Below are positions 24,264 through 36,535 of a DNA stretch of 64,000 bases, piece by piece. The stretch lies in the NCBI GenBank assembly GCA_012961035.1, contig DUAC01000069.1, positions 1-64,000 on the forward strand, given 5' to 3'. Numbering within the stretch: the stretch's first letter is position 1; every line of letters begins with the position of its first letter. The notes under the pieces are model-generated. The model was not told the origin of the DNA and did no database searches. It saw only the letters and a program-made list of their open reading frames with translations. The DNA is from Acidimicrobiia bacterium (GTDB lineage Bacteria; Actinomycetota; Acidimicrobiia; Acidimicrobiales; MedAcidi-G1). Both the position numbers and the translations under genes were made by a program.

Positions 24264-26755
24264 GCCCGCAGGCGGACGGGGACCAGGTGTCCATCGTGGT
24301 CGACGGTGAGACGGTCATGGCCAATCCGGGCGAGCTGCTCATCGATGCCTGTGAACGCACCGGCACCTACATCCCCAGGTTCTGCCACCACACCCGGATG
24401 AGGCCGGTCGGCATGTGCCGCATGTGCCTCGTGGACGTCGACACCGGCCGGGGATCGGCTCTGCAGCCGTCCTGCATGCTGGAGTGCACGCCCGGGATGG
24501 TCGTGGAGACCGAGTCCGACCGGACCCGCAAGGCCCAGGATGGCGTCCTCGAGTTCCTGCTCATCAACCACCCGTTGGACTGCCCGGTCTGCGACAAGGG
24601 CGGCGAGTGCCCGCTCCAGGACCAGACCATGGCCTTCGGTCCCGGCGAGAGCCGGTTCGTCGAGGAGAAGCACCACTTCGAGAAGCCCATAAAGGTGAAC
24701 GACAACGTCAACCTGGACAGGGAAAGGTGCATCCTCTGCGACCGGTGCACACGTTTCGCCGGAGAGGTGGCCGGCGACCAGCTCATCAACTTCATGGCCC
24801 GTGGCGGCCAGACCCAGGTCAACACGTTCCCGGACCTGCCCTTCTCGTCCTACTTCAGTGGCAACACGGTCCAGGTCTGTCCGGTGGGTGCGTTGACCGC
24901 CCTCCCGTACAGGTTCAAGGCCCGCCCGTGGGACCTCGAGGAGGTGGAGTCGACCAGCACCCTGGACAGCGTCGGCAGCCGGATCTCCGTCCAGTCGTCG
25001 CGTAACCGGGTACTCCGCTTCCAGGGAGTGGACGCCGACGCCGTCAACTGGGGCTGGTTGTCCGACAAGGAACGCTTCGTCTTCGAGGCATACGACCATG
25101 AGGACCGGCTGGCCACCCCGCTGCTGCGGGGCGACGCGCTCGGCAACCGCAGCCGGGATGGAGCCGAGTTGGTGGCTGCGCCATGGAGCGAGGCCCTGGA
25201 CGTCGCCGCAGGGGCACTCCGCTCCGCTCCGGCCGACCGGATAGCGGTGGTGGGTGGCGCCCGGCTGACCAACGAGTCCCAGTACGCCTGGGCGAAGCTG
25301 GCCAAGGGCGTCCTGGGAACCGACCACGTGGACTCCCAGTTGGGAGACGGCCTTCCCGCCGACCTGCTCCTGGGGTTGCCCCGGGCGACCATCGACGAGG
25401 CCTGCACCGCCGGTGGCACCATCGTCCTGCTCGGGCCGGATCCCAAGGAGGAACTCGGCGCCCTCTACCTCCGCCTCCGCCACGCGGTCGTCCATGACGG
25501 CGCAACCCTGATCGAGCTGACGCAGCGCCGGACCGGCCTCACCGACCATGCCGCCCACTCGCTGAGGGTGCAGCCCGGGGAGGCCGCCGAGGTCGTGGCG
25601 GCCATGTTCGGGGGCGGGTCATCGGGAGGCGTGCAGGGTCGATCGGCTGGAGACGTGGTTGGCGCAGGCGAGCTCCTCGCCGCGGCGACCGGTCCGATCA
25701 CCGTGCTGCTGGGTCGCCCCTCGTTGGCCGAGGCTGCCGGACCGGTGGTCGACGCCGCCCTTGCGCTCCACGACCACCTTCCCGATGCCCGCTTCCTCTC
25801 CCTGCTGCGGCGGGGCAACGTACACGGCGCCATGGACATGGGCCTGGCGCCGGGCCTCCTCCCGGGCAGGACCACGCTGGCCGACGCAGATCGGTTCGCG
25901 GACGCCTGGCCCGGAGTCCCTGACGCCGTCGGCCGCGACACCCTCGCAACGCTGGAGGCCGCAGCCGACGGCCAGGTCGACGTCCTGGTGCTCCTGGGCG
26001 CAGACCTGCTGGCCGACGTCCCGGACCGCGACCTGGCCCGTAGGGCCCTGGACGGAGCGGGCACCGTGATCGCCATCGACCTGTTCGCCACGGGGACGGT
26101 GGCCAGTGCCGACGTGGTGCTGCCGGCCGCAGGACCTACCGAGGTGGACGGCACCTTCACCAACCTGGAGGGCAGGGTCAGCCGGGTCGTCCGAAAGGTC
26201 ACCTCACCGGGCACGTCGCGCCCCGACTGGATGATCGCCGTGGACCTGGCGGACCGCCTCGGTACCGACCTCGGCTTCATGTCGTCTGAGGACGTGTGGG
26301 CCGAGTTGACCGCCGTCTCGGCGGTCCATGCCGACCTCTCGTCCGAGGCCATCGCCGCCGAGTCGACGGAGGGCGTCCTGGTCATGGGTGGCCTGGCGCT
26401 GGTCCGGCCGGAGCCCACCCTCGTCCCGGCCCGTCAGCCCTCGGCGCTGCGCCTCGTCGCCACGCGGTCCATGTACGACACAGGGGTCCTGGTGGCCCAC
26501 AGCCCCTCCCTCTCAGGCCTGGCGCCCGGTGCCCGCGCAGCGCTGGAGCCCGCCGAGATGCAGCGCCTAGGCATCGTCGACGGCGAGGTGGTCGACCTTG
26601 TGGTCCCGAAGGGGACCATCCAGGTCCCGGTGGTGGCCGATGCCGGTGTGGCCGCCGGGACCGTCCACCTCCTCGTGAACCAGCCGGGTGTCGACGTGGC
26701 TGCTCTGCTCGACGCCGGAGCACCCGTCACCGACGTGAAGCTGGTGAGGCGATGA
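24260..26755 (+). CDS. nuoG: NADH-quinone oxidoreductase subunit G (first complex I)
   Basis: Large 831-residue subunit of the NADH module. The N-terminal ferredoxin domain binds N1b (CHHTRMRPVGMCRMC, then a later Cys). NHPLDCPVCDKGGEC includes the N5 histidine, and CILCDRCTRF with VCPVGALT binds N4. The molybdopterin-like domain follows, but its N7 cysteines are gone: the region reads STLDSVGSRISVQ, and the last site is WLSDKERF with Ser for Cys. This is normal for many complex I enzymes. The remaining 450 residues are a degenerate, cofactor-free domain. The ATG overlaps the nuoF stop. Confidence 0.95.
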   Translation: MSPQADGDQVSIVVDGETVMANPGELLIDACERTGTYIPRFCHHTRMRPVGMCRMCLVDVDTGRGSALQPSCMLECTPGMVVETESDRTRKAQDGVLEFLLINHPLDCPVCDKGGECPLQDQTMAFGPGESRFVEEKHHFEKPIKVNDNVNLDRERCILCDRCTRFAGEVAGDQLINFMARGGQTQVNTFPDLPFSSYFSGNTVQVCPVGALTALPYRFKARPWDLEEVESTSTLDSVGSRISVQSSRNRVLRFQGVDADAVNWGWLSDKERFVFEAYDHEDRLATPLLRGDALGNRSRDGAELVAAPWSEALDVAAGALRSAPADRIAVVGGARLTNESQYAWAKLAKGVLGTDHVDSQLGDGLPADLLLGLPRATIDEACTAGGTIVLLGPDPKEELGALYLRLRHAVVHDGATLIELTQRRTGLTDHAAHSLRVQPGEAAEVVAAMFGGGSSGGVQGRSAGDVVGAGELLAAATGPITVLLGRPSLAEAAGPVVDAALALHDHLPDARFLSLLRRGNVHGAMDMGLAPGLLPGRTTLADADRFADAWPGVPDAVGRDTLATLEAAADGQVDVLVLLGADLLADVPDRDLARRALDGAGTVIAIDLFATGTVASADVVLPAAGPTEVDGTFTNLEGRVSRVVRKVTSPGTSRPDWMIAVDLADRLGTDLGFMSSEDVWAELTAVSAVHADLSSEAIAAESTEGVLVMGGLALVRPEPTLVPARQPSALRLVATRSMYDTGVLVAHSPSLSGLAPGARAALEPAEMQRLGIVDGEVVDLVVPKGTIQVPVVADAGVAAGTVHLLVNQPGVDVAALLDAGAPVTDVKLVRR

Positions 26756-27981
26756 GCCCGGCCACGCTGGCGGCTCCCCTGGTCCTGGCCGCCGACCCCC
26801 TCCTGGACGGCGCCATAGGTCCGGGCATCGTCGGCATCGTGCTCATCAAGGTGGTGATGGCGTTCATCCTGCTGCTGGTGTCGGTGATGCTCATGGTCTG
26901 GTTCGAGCGCAAGCTGGTCGCCGACATGCACAACCGGATCGGACCGGCCGAAGCCGGACCGTTCGGCATCCTCCAGACGCTGGCCGACGGCATCAAGCTG
27001 TTCTTCAAGGAGGACCTGATCCCGGACAGGGCCGATCGGGTGGTCTTCAAGCTGGCTCCGTACCTGTCGCTGGTGCCAGCCTTCCTGGTGTTCTCCATCG
27101 TGCCGATCGGGGGAGACTTCTCCGGCGACGGCACCGTCACCTGGTTCGGCGAGACCACCTACCTGCAGGTCGCCGATCCGCCCGTCGGGGTGCTGTTCTT
27201 CCTGGCCCTCTCGTCCGTCGCCGTCTACGGCGTGATGCTGGCCGGCTGGTCATCGGGTTCCAAGTACCCGTTGCTGGGCTCGGTCCGGGCCTCGGCCCAG
27301 ATGATCAGCTACGAGGCGGCCCTGGGCCTGGCCATAGCGACGGTCTTCCTGACCTCGGGCTCGTTGTCCACCCACGAGATCGTGGCCCGTCAGGTCTCCG
27401 GCAGCTGGAACGTGCTGGCCACCGGCGTGGTCCCGTTCCTGGTCTTCCTGCTGGCCGGGACCGCTGAGTTGAACCGTCCGCCGTTCGACCTGGTGGAGGC
27501 GGAACAGGAGCTCGTCGGCGGATTCCACACCGAGTACAGCTCGCTGCGGTTCTCCCTCTTCTTCCTGGCCGAGTTCATGAACGTGATCACCATGTCGGCC
27601 ATTGCCGTGACCCTCTTCCTGGGTGGCCCCGCCGGCCCGATCCTGACCGACACCCTGGGCTGGGTGTGGCCGGTGTTCTGGTTCAGCCTGAAGGTCTTCG
27701 TCTTCCTCTTCTGCTTCGTCTGGCTTCGGGCCACGTTGCCCCGCCTCCGGTACGACCAGCTCATGGACCTCGGCTGGAAGGTCCTCATCCCGGTGGCCCT
27801 CGGCTGGTTCCTCCTGATCGCCACGATGAACGTGGCTGACGACCTGGGTTGGCCGATGGTGCCGGTGGTGCTGGTCGGCGTGGCCGTCCTGGTGGCCGGA
27901 GCCGCGCTGCTGACCGGTGCCATCCAGAAGGCGCGCGGCGATGCCCTCGCCGACCTGGTCGACGAGGGGGTGGAGGACTGA
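26752..27981 (+). CDS. nuoH: NADH-quinone oxidoreductase subunit H (first complex I)
   Basis: Eight-helix membrane subunit joining the peripheral arm and proton pumps; it forms the quinone entry. Characteristic loops are [40 protein letters not shown] and [20 protein letters not shown] with its conserved glutamates. The 409-residue length reflects extra residues at both ends. The ATG overlaps the nuoG stop, and the stop overlaps the nuoI ATG. Confidence 0.96.
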   Translation: MSPATLAAPLVLAADPLLDGAIGPGIVGIVLIKVVMAFILLLVSVMLMVWFERKLVADMHNRIGPAEAGPFGILQTLADGIKLFFKEDLIPDRADRVVFKLAPYLSLVPAFLVFSIVPIGGDFSGDGTVTWFGETTYLQVADPPVGVLFFLALSSVAVYGVMLAGWSSGSKYPLLGSVRASAQMISYEAALGLAIATVFLTSGSLSTHEIVARQVSGSWNVLATGVVPFLVFLLAGTAELNRPPFDLVEAEQELVGGFHTEYSSLRFSLFFLAEFMNVITMSAIAVTLFLGGPAGPILTDTLGWVWPVFWFSLKVFVFLFCFVWLRATLPRLRYDQLMDLGWKVLIPVALGWFLLIATMNVADDLGWPMVPVVLVGVAVLVAGAALLTGAIQKARGDALADLVDEGVED

Positions 27982-28619
27982 TGGGGTACTTCCAGGGCTT
28001 CGCCGTCACCTTCCGCAAGCTGTTCGAGAAGCGGGTCACCACCTCGTACCCGCGTGAGAAGCGGGCCAAGCCGGACCGCCTCCACGGCCGCCACGTCCTG
28101 AACCGGTACGAGGACGGCATGGAGAAGTGCATCGGATGCGAGCTCTGCGCCGGCGTCTGCCCGGCCAACTGCATCTACGTGAGGGGCGCCGACAACCCGG
28201 AGGACGCCCCGGTGTCTCCGGGCGAGCGGTACGGCTTCGTCTACGAGATCAACTACCTCCGCTGCATCCACTGCGACCTCTGCGTCGAGGCCTGCCCGAC
28301 CGAGGCCATCACCGAGACGAAGCTGTTCGAGTTCTCGTTCACCAACCGGTCCGACGCCATCTACACGAAGGCCGAACTGCTGGTGGATGCCGAGACCGGT
28401 CGCCCCCGCCAACTCCCGTGGGAGGACTGGCGCGAGGGAGAGGACGAGATGACGTCGGCCTGGATGCGGGCCACGTCGCCCAGCGGGGACGTGACCTATT
28501 CGGGTCGGGTGGCCTGGTCGGGCGAACTCGGCTACGGCGTTCGGGCGCCCGAGGTGGGACAGGCCGGCGACGGCGACGCGGATGCTGACGAGGGCGAAGT
28601 CGATGGGGGGTCGGCCTGA
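27981..28619 (+). CDS. nuoI: NADH-quinone oxidoreductase subunit I (first complex I)
   Basis: Carries the 4Fe-4S clusters N6a and N6b. Motifs are [15 protein letters not shown] and [15 protein letters not shown]. An amphipathic N-terminal helix ([16 protein letters not shown]) lies on the membrane. The C-terminus is extended by about 50 residues, ending in an acidic Asp/Glu/Gly tail, for 212 residues in all. The ATG overlaps the nuoH stop; a longer frame upstream is a shadow. Confidence 0.96.
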   Translation: MGYFQGFAVTFRKLFEKRVTTSYPREKRAKPDRLHGRHVLNRYEDGMEKCIGCELCAGVCPANCIYVRGADNPEDAPVSPGERYGFVYEINYLRCIHCDLCVEACPTEAITETKLFEFSFTNRSDAIYTKAELLVDAETGRPRQLPWEDWREGEDEMTSAWMRATSPSGDVTYSGRVAWSGELGYGVRAPEVGQAGDGDADADEGEVDGGSA

Positions 28620-29257
28620 TGGATGCCGCCGTATTCCTGATAAGTGCCGCCATCGTGCTGACCGGCGCCGGCGGCGTGCTGGTGTCCCGCAACCCGGTCC
28701 ACGCTGCGTTGTTCCTGGTGCAGACGCTGTTCGGTGTGGCCGTGCTGTTCGTCCTCCAGGACGCCACCTTCCTGGCTGCCGTCCAGGTCATCGTCTACGC
28801 CGGCGCCGTGGTCATCCTCTTCCTGTTCGTGATCATGCTGCTCGGGGTGGACCGTGCCGAGGACCTGGGTGTGGAGCCGATAGTCGGGCAGCGACCGGTG
28901 GCGGCCATCGTGGGGGCCTCCCTGCTGGGGATGCTCCTGACAGCGCTGCTGGTCTCCGTGGACGGGCCGACCGGTGCCCATGGTGCCAACACCGCGTTGG
29001 GTGATGCGGCCGACAACACGCGCCTCCTCGGAGAAGCGCTCTTCACCGACTACGTCTTCGCCGTGGAGCTGACGGCCATCCTCCTGACCGTGGCGGTCAT
29101 AGGCGCCGTCGTGCTGGCTCGCAGGGTGCGTGGCCCGCTGGCACCCCTTCCCGTCGTCGTGGTCGCCTCGGTGGCCGACGATGGCGAGCAGGGCGATGAC
29201 GGGCCGCCGGACGTGGTCGAGGCGACCGATGCCAGCGACGAAGGGGAGGGCGCGTGA
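28619..29257 (+). CDS. nuoJ: NADH-quinone oxidoreductase subunit J (first complex I)
   Basis: Five-helix membrane subunit. The conserved third helix region QVIVYAGAVVILFLFVIMLL includes the pi-bulge stretch. The C-terminus carries an acidic tail. Length 212 residues. The ATG overlaps the nuoI stop. Confidence 0.94.
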   Translation: MDAAVFLISAAIVLTGAGGVLVSRNPVHAALFLVQTLFGVAVLFVLQDATFLAAVQVIVYAGAVVILFLFVIMLLGVDRAEDLGVEPIVGQRPVAAIVGASLLGMLLTALLVSVDGPTGAHGANTALGDAADNTRLLGEALFTDYVFAVELTAILLTVAVIGAVVLARRVRGPLAPLPVVVVASVADDGEQGDDGPPDVVEATDASDEGEGA

Positions 29258-29562
29258 TGGTCGTGACCACCTCCTGGTACCTGACGCTGGCGGCGATCCT
29301 CTTCTCAATGGGGGCCGTCGGGCTGCTCACCCGTCGCAACCCGCTCATCATGATCATGTGCATCGAGCTGATGCTCAATGCCGTCAACCTCACCTTCGTC
29401 AGCCTCGGTTCCGAACTGGGTGACCTGGGAGGGCAGCTGTCGGTGTTCTTCGTGCTCGTCGTCGCAGCCTCCGAGGTGGTGGTCGGCCTGGCGGTGGTCG
29501 TGGCGATCATGCGCCGCCGACAGGGCGCCACGGTCGACGACCTCTCGGTGCTGGGGGGCTAG
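29257..29562 (+). CDS. nuoK: NADH-quinone oxidoreductase subunit K (first complex I)
   Basis: Small three-helix subunit of about 101 residues, homologous to MrpC, in the proton path. The conserved CIELMLNAVNL (essential Glu in helix 2) and the second Glu in VVAASEVVVGLAVV are present. I chose the ATG at 29257, which overlaps the nuoJ stop and follows GGGGAGGG at a good distance; the GTG at 29254 is also possible. Confidence 0.94.
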   Translation: MVVTTSWYLTLAAILFSMGAVGLLTRRNPLIMIMCIELMLNAVNLTFVSLGSELGDLGGQLSVFFVLVVAASEVVVGLAVVVAIMRRRQGATVDDLSVLGG

Positions 29563-29566
29563 GGCG

Positions 29567-31752
29567 ATGCTCGACCTCGTATGGCTGGTTCCGGCGTTTC
29601 CGCTGGCCGGCTTCCTGATCCTCACGTTCGGCGGTCGCCGCCTGGGTGAACCGACCGCCGGGTGGCTGGCCACCGGCGCCATGGCCGGCTCCTTCCTCGC
29701 CACCGCCGGGGCGTTCTACGACCTGGCCGGTCGCGACGTGCACGACCGCCGGTCCGTCACCACGCTGTTCGAGTGGGTGCCGGCGGGCGACCTGACCGTC
29801 GACGTCGGGTTCCTGGCCGATCCGCTGTCGCTCACCATGTGCCTGTTCGTGACGGGCGTGGGCGCCCTGATCCACCTCTACTCGATCGGCTACATGCACG
29901 GCGATGCCGACTTCCGCCGTTTCTTCGCCTACCTGAACCTGTTCGCCTTCGCCATGCTGATGCTGGTGCTGGGCGACAACCTGCTCCTCACCTTCCTGGG
30001 TTGGGAGGGGGTGGGTGCCTGTTCCTACCTGCTCATCTCGTTCTGGTTCACCGACGAGGCCAACGCCTCGGCAGGCAAGAAGGCCTTCATCACCAACCGG
30101 ATCGGTGACTGGGGCTTCATGCTCGCCATCTTCATGACGTTCGCCACCTTCGGGACGGTCGCCTACGTGGACGTGCTGGACACGACGGCGGCAGGCACGG
30201 TGGCCACCTCCACGGCCACCTTCATCGCCCTGATGCTCTTCGTCGGGGCGATCGGCAAGTCTGCCCAGTTCCCGCTCTTCCTCTGGTTGCCGGACGCCAT
30301 GGCGGGTCCGACCCCCGTGTCCGCGCTCATCCACGCTGCCACCATGGTCACCTCCGGGATCTACCTACTCACCCGGGTGAACCCGATCATCGCGGACGCC
30401 GCCGACTGGGTACCGACGCTCATTGCCTGGACGGGAGCCGGTACGGCACTGTTCGCTGCGACGATCGCCGTTGCGCAACGCGACATCAAGAAGGTGCTTG
30501 CGTACTCGACCATCAGCCAGCTGGGGTACATGTTCCTGGCGGTCGGCTGTGGTGCGTACGTGGCGGCGGTGTTCCACATGATCACCCACGCCTTCTTCAA
30601 GGCCCTCCTGTTCCTGGGCTCAGGCTCGGTCATCCACGGGATGGACGGGGACCAGGACATGGCCCACTACGGCGGCCTCCGTCGCCTCATGCCGGTGACG
30701 GCCGGGACGTTCGTGATCGGGTGGCTGGCCATTGCCGGGGTGCCGCCGTTCGCCGGGTTCTGGTCCAAGGACGAGATCCTGGCCTACGCCTGGAACGAGA
30801 GCCCCCTGCTCTGGGCGGTCGGGCTGGTCACGGCCGTGCTGACCGCCTTCTACATGACACGGCTCGTGATCCTCACCTTCTTCGGGCGCCATCGGTACGC
30901 CGACCCGCGACCCGACGAGGTGGAGGAGGCATGGGCTTCTGCGATCGCCGTCGCCGAGGAGGCCGTGGTGGCTGCTGCCGCTGCCCTGGCTGCCGCCGTT
31001 ACGGCCTCCGAGGCTGCGACCGATGAGCCGGACATGGCCGAGGCCGTGGTGGCGGCGAGGGCGGCCCACGAAGCGGCGGTCCTGGAACGCGACGGAATCG
31101 TGGCCTCAGCCGGGGAGCGCCCCGAACTCCCGGCCCTCGCCCTGTACGGCGCACCCGATATCGGGCCGGTTGCCGACCGGTTGCCCGACCAGGTGGCCAC
31201 GAGGTCCGACCACCACCCGCACGAGTCGCCCTGGACCATGGGACTGCCCCTCGTCGTGCTGGCCGTCCTGTCGGTGCTGGGTGGCCTCATCCAGCTGCCG
31301 TTCTCGGCCGCCACGAAGCGGCTGGAGGGCTGGCTGGAGCCGACCCTGTTCGGCAACGAGGTCCACCTCTCCGTGGGGACCGGCACCCTCTGGGTCCTCG
31401 CCGCCGTTGCCGTGGCAGGCGGCGCCGTCGGCATCCTGGTGGCGGTGGCCGCCTACCTGCAGCGACGGGTCGACCACCGGACCTTCGAGCAGCCCATCCT
31501 CGCCGACGCCTGGCGCTTCGACCGGTTGGTGTCGAACTTCATGGGTGGGCCCGGCCGGGCCGGCTTCGAGGCCACGGCGAACTTCGACTCCACCGTGGTG
31601 GACGGCGCCGTCGAGTCGGTGGCCACCATGGTCAAGGCTGAGGCACGACTGCTGCGACGCTTCCACAACGGCCTGGTGCGCACGTATGCAGCCGGCGTCG
31701 GCGTGGGCGCGGTCGGCCTGGTCGTCTGGTTCCTCTCAAGGACGTCGTTCTG

Positions 31753-31753
<1 letters not shown>
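29567..31753 (+). CDS. nuoL: NADH-quinone oxidoreductase subunit L (first complex I), with Ala-rich loop insertion
   Basis: Distal antiporter-like proton pump with the long lateral helix. Family motifs are GWEGVGACSYLLISFW, FPLFLWLPDAMAGPTPVSAL and FAGFWSKDEIL. The ATG at 29567 gives 728 residues. Odd feature: between FFGRHRYADP (near residue 438) and HPHESPW (near 550) lies about 100 residues, mainly Ala, Val and Glu with helix-forming composition. Related NuoL proteins have only a short loop here. The reading frame and codon usage stay intact, so this is an expansion, not a frameshift. Confidence 0.95.
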
Positions 31754-33347
<1,594 letters not shown>

Positions 33348-33348
<1 letters not shown>

Positions 33349-34829
33349 TGCCGCCCGTGGTAACCCCCGAGGTCATCTGGTGGGCGCTGCTGCCGCTGCT
33401 CGTCCTCTCCGGAGGCGGGTTCCTGCTGCTGACCATCGCATCCCTGGTAAGGCGCCTTCCCGAGGCACTGCCCCAGGCGTGGACCGTGGTCACCGGCCTG
33501 ATCGTGCTCACAGCCACCGTCCCCATGTGGGACAGGGTCCAGTCGGACGGCCCGCGTTCGTTCCTCGGCGGGATGGTGGCGGTGGATGGTTCCACGGTGC
33601 TCGTCACCGCCATCCTCGCCATTGCGGTGGTGGCCACGGCCCTGCTGGCCCGCCCGTACCTCCGGCGCGAGGACCTTCCAGGCGTGGAGTTGTACGTGCT
33701 GCTGCTGATGTCGGCGGCCGGTGGCGTGGTCATGGCGTCGGCCGACGACCTGATCGTCCTGTTCCTGGGCCTGGAGATCCTGTCGATAGCCGTGTACGTG
33801 ATGGCGGCCCTGCACCTCCGGCGGATCGAATCCCAGGAGGCGGCGCTGAAGTACTTCGTGCTGGGAGCCTTCGCCTCGGCCTTTCTCCTGTACGGCATGG
33901 CGCTCATCTACGGAGCCACCGGTTCAACCCGGATGGCACACATCAGCGGGTACCTGGCGTCGACCATCCTGGTCCAGGACGGCATGCTGCTGGCCGGAAT
34001 CGCCCTGCTGCTGGTGGGCCTGGCCTTCAAGGTGGCCGCGGTGCCATTCCACGCCTGGACCCCGGACGTCTACCAGGGGGCACCCAGCCCCGTCGTGGCG
34101 TGGATGGCCGCCGGCGTGAAGACCGCCGGGTTCGCGGCGATGCTGCGGGTGCTGGTCGTGACGCTGGGTACGCACGCCTCGGACTGGCGGCCCGCCGTGG
34201 CGGTGCTGGCCGCTGCCAGCATGGTCGTCGGAGCATGGGTGGCGGTGCTCCAGACCGACGTGAAGCGGATGCTGGCCTACTCCTCGATAGCCCACGCCGG
34301 GTTCATCCTCCTGGGCGTACAGGCGGCCAGCGAAAGGGGCACCGCAGCGGTCTACGTGTACCTGTTCGTCTACACCCTGCTGGCCACGGGAAGCTTCGCG
34401 GTGATCACCACGGTGGGCGGCAGGGGCGACGCCGCCCACGGCCTGGATGCCTACAGGGGCCTGGCACGCCGCCAGCCCGTGCTGGCCGGCGCCTTCACCG
34501 TTCTCCTGCTGGGCCAGGCCGGGATTCCGTTCACCGGTGGCTTCGTGGCCAAGCTGGGCGTGCTGGCCGCAGTGGTCGAGGGGCGTACCTACTGGGTGGC
34601 CATGGTGGCCATGGCCGCCGCAGCCGTGGCGGCCTTCGTCTACCTTCGCATCCTCGTCGCCATGTACCTGGAGGCCCCGGAGTCGGACACCGCCGACCGC
34701 ACCGAGGTGCCCGCCGGCACGAGGGTCGTCATCGGGGTGGCGTGCGCCGGGGTGCTCCTGATCGGGCTCGTCCCGGGACTCCTCCTGGACATCGCCTCCG
34801 ATGCCGTTCCGGTCCTGGTGGGGGGCTGA
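33348..34829 (+). CDS. nuoN: NADH-quinone oxidoreductase subunit N (first complex I)
   Basis: Antiporter-like subunit next to NuoK, 493 residues. Motifs are FLGLEILSIAVYVMAAL, AVPFHAWTPDVYQGAPSPV and MLAYSSIAHAGFILLG. It closes the 14-gene cluster. The ATG overlaps the nuoM stop; 140 bp then separate it from the second nuoA. Confidence 0.95.
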
Positions 34830-34969
34830 GGAATGGCACATGGGAGCGCCGGCGAAGGCAATGGTTCGGTCTTAGTGATTGCGTGGTCGTCCGGTAGCCT
34901 GCCCGGGACGCCCGGCAGGTCAGCTCGTCCGTCGTCCCCCATCCGCTCGACTCGCTAGGTTTTCCACCC
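34830..34969 (+). promoter_or_regulatory. gap between the two complex I clusters
   Basis: The largest gap inside the complex I genes, 140 bp. It holds a hairpin at 34898-34919 (CCTGCCCGGG / CCCGGCAGG with one bulged base, no U-run). Weak promoter candidates are a -10-like TAGCCT at 34895-34900, 17 bp after TTAGTG, and TAGGTT just before the next start. No Rex-like site is seen. It is either a separate promoter for the second cluster or a read-through junction. Confidence 0.4.
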
Positions 34970-35335
34970 GTGTCCGACTTCCTTCGCAGCTGGTTGATGC
35001 TGGTGGTATTCGGCGGCCTCGCCGTGCTGCTGGTCTCGGCCTTCCTGGGCCTCGGCAGCCTGCTGCGGCCGTCTCATGACACCCCGCAGAAGCTGAAGAC
35101 GTACGAGTCCGGCGTGGATCCCTACGGCGACATGTGGAGCCAGTCCAACATCCGCTACTACGTGTTCGCCCTGATGTTCGTGCTGTTCGACGTGGAGGCC
35201 GTCTTCATCTTCCCCTGGGCCACCCGCCTCGAGGTATACGACGTGTTCGGCCTGGTCGAGATGGCCATCTTCATATTCATCCTGGCCCTCGGGCTGTTCT
35301 ACGCCTGGCGCAAGCGCCTGCTGCGGTGGATCTGA
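34970..35335 (+). CDS. nuoA: NADH-quinone oxidoreductase-like subunit A (second complex I)
   Basis: A 121-residue three-helix subunit with LKTYESGVDP in the first loop (Ser replaces the Cys found in the first NuoA) and the conserved LFDVEAVFIFPWA. It is compact, without the C-terminal tail of the first copy. The start is GTG. It opens an 11-gene cluster that lacks nuoEFG. Confidence 0.95.
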   Translation: MSDFLRSWLMLVVFGGLAVLLVSAFLGLGSLLRPSHDTPQKLKTYESGVDPYGDMWSQSNIRYYVFALMFVLFDVEAVFIFPWATRLEVYDVFGLVEMAIFIFILALGLFYAWRKRLLRWI

Positions 35336-35355
35336 GCGGGCAGGAGGCGTAGAAG

Positions 35356-35856
35356 ATGGGTCTGGTGGAGAACGGCAAGCTGCCGAAGCCGCTTACCAAA
35401 TTGCTCAACGTCAGCCGCAAGTACTCGCTCTGGGTATACCAGTGGGGCCTGGCGTGCTGTGCCATCGAGATGGGAGCGGCTTTCGCCTCGCCGCGCTACG
35501 ACGTCATGCGTCTCGGCGTGATCCCATTCCCGGCCAGCCCCCGTCAGGCCGACCTGGTGGTCGTCTCAGGCACGGTGACCGACAAGATGGCTCCCGCCGT
35601 GCGACGCCTCTACGAGCAGATGCCCGAGCCCAAGTACGTGATCTCCATGGGTTCATGTGCGAACTGCGGCGGCCCCTACTGGGACAGCTACTCGGTCACC
35701 AAAGGCGTCGACCAGATCATCCCGGTGGACGTCTACGTGCCCGGCTGCCCGCCACGCCCCGAGGCCCTCCTGGAGGGCATCGTGCTCCTCCAGGAGCGCA
35801 TCGCCACCGAGGACATGGCCGAACGCTGGACGGGTGACCCAATTGTCGTCACCTGA
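35356..35856 (+). CDS. nuoB: NADH-quinone oxidoreductase-like subunit B (second complex I)
   Basis: N2-cluster subunit, 166 residues, with [22 protein letters not shown] and [12 protein letters not shown]. It keeps all four N2 cysteines plus an extra one in SCANCGG. It is clearly divergent from the first NuoB, so this is an old paralogue, not a recent tandem copy. The next gene overlaps its end by 14-23 bp. Confidence 0.96.
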   Translation: MGLVENGKLPKPLTKLLNVSRKYSLWVYQWGLACCAIEMGAAFASPRYDVMRLGVIPFPASPRQADLVVVSGTVTDKMAPAVRRLYEQMPEPKYVISMGSCANCGGPYWDSYSVTKGVDQIIPVDVYVPGCPPRPEALLEGIVLLQERIATEDMAERWTGDPIVVT

Positions 35857-36535
35857 GGCAACCGAGGACGTGGACTCCGCTACGGAGGCACCGCCGGTTG
35901 ACGAACGTCGTGATGCGGTTGTCGCAGCCCTGGCCGAGGCGCTCGGCGACGGCCTCGTCGAATCTCATGTAGAGGCCGGCGTCGAGGTATGCGTGAGGGT
36001 CAGCGCCGATGCATGGGTGGATGCCGGCCGGGCGTTGCGGGACCGCTGCGCCATGTCGTACTTCGGCTTCCTCTCGGCCATCGACTGGATGCCGTCGCCC
36101 TACGGGCGTGACATGGATGCCCAGGTGGACCTGGAGCCGTCCGTGGATGCCGAGCCGGCCGCAATGGAGTGGGGCCTCGCCGGTGGTGCCACCCGGTTCC
36201 AGCTCCTGGCCCGGGTGCATGACCCGATCGGCCACCTGGGTGTGACCCTCAAGGCCGACCTGGTCGGGGAGAGGCCTGAGGTGGATTCCTGGATCGGCGT
36301 GTACCCGGGCGCCAACTGGCACGAGCGGGAGGCCTGGGAGATGTTCGGCATCACGTTCCGGGGCCACCCCAACCAGGTGCACCTGTACCTGCCGTCGCAC
36401 TTCGAGGGGAACCCCCTCCGCAAGGACTACCCGCTCCTGGCCCGACGGGTGAAGCCGTGGCCCGGCATCGTGGACGTGGAGCTGATGCCCGGCGGAGACG
36501 GGGACGACGGCGGCGACGAGGGGGAGGGCCCATGA
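35834..36535 (+). CDS. nuoC: NADH-quinone oxidoreductase-like subunit C (second complex I)
   Basis: 30-kDa-type subunit with [19 protein letters not shown] and [17 protein letters not shown], the family signature. The N-terminus (about 30 residues) and the C-terminus ([11 protein letters not shown]) are acidic. The start is uncertain: GTG at 35834 gives 233 residues and a 23-bp overlap with nuoB; TTG at 35843 is the alternative. Neither has a strong ribosome site. Confidence 0.93.
   Translation: MTQLSSPEATEDVDSATEAPPVDERRDAVVAALAEALGDGLVESHVEAGVEVCVRVSADAWVDAGRALRDRCAMSYFGFLSAIDWMPSPYGRDMDAQVDLEPSVDAEPAAMEWGLAGGATRFQLLARVHDPIGHLGVTLKADLVGERPEVDSWIGVYPGANWHEREAWEMFGITFRGHPNQVHLYLPSHFEGNPLRKDYPLLARRVKPWPGIVDVELMPGGDGDDGGDEGEGP

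Noticed and set aside
24935-25080. Loss of the NuoG N7 cysteines as a sign of a broken complex I
   Set aside because: N7 is absent from most complex I enzymes and is not on the main electron path; all other cluster ligands are present.
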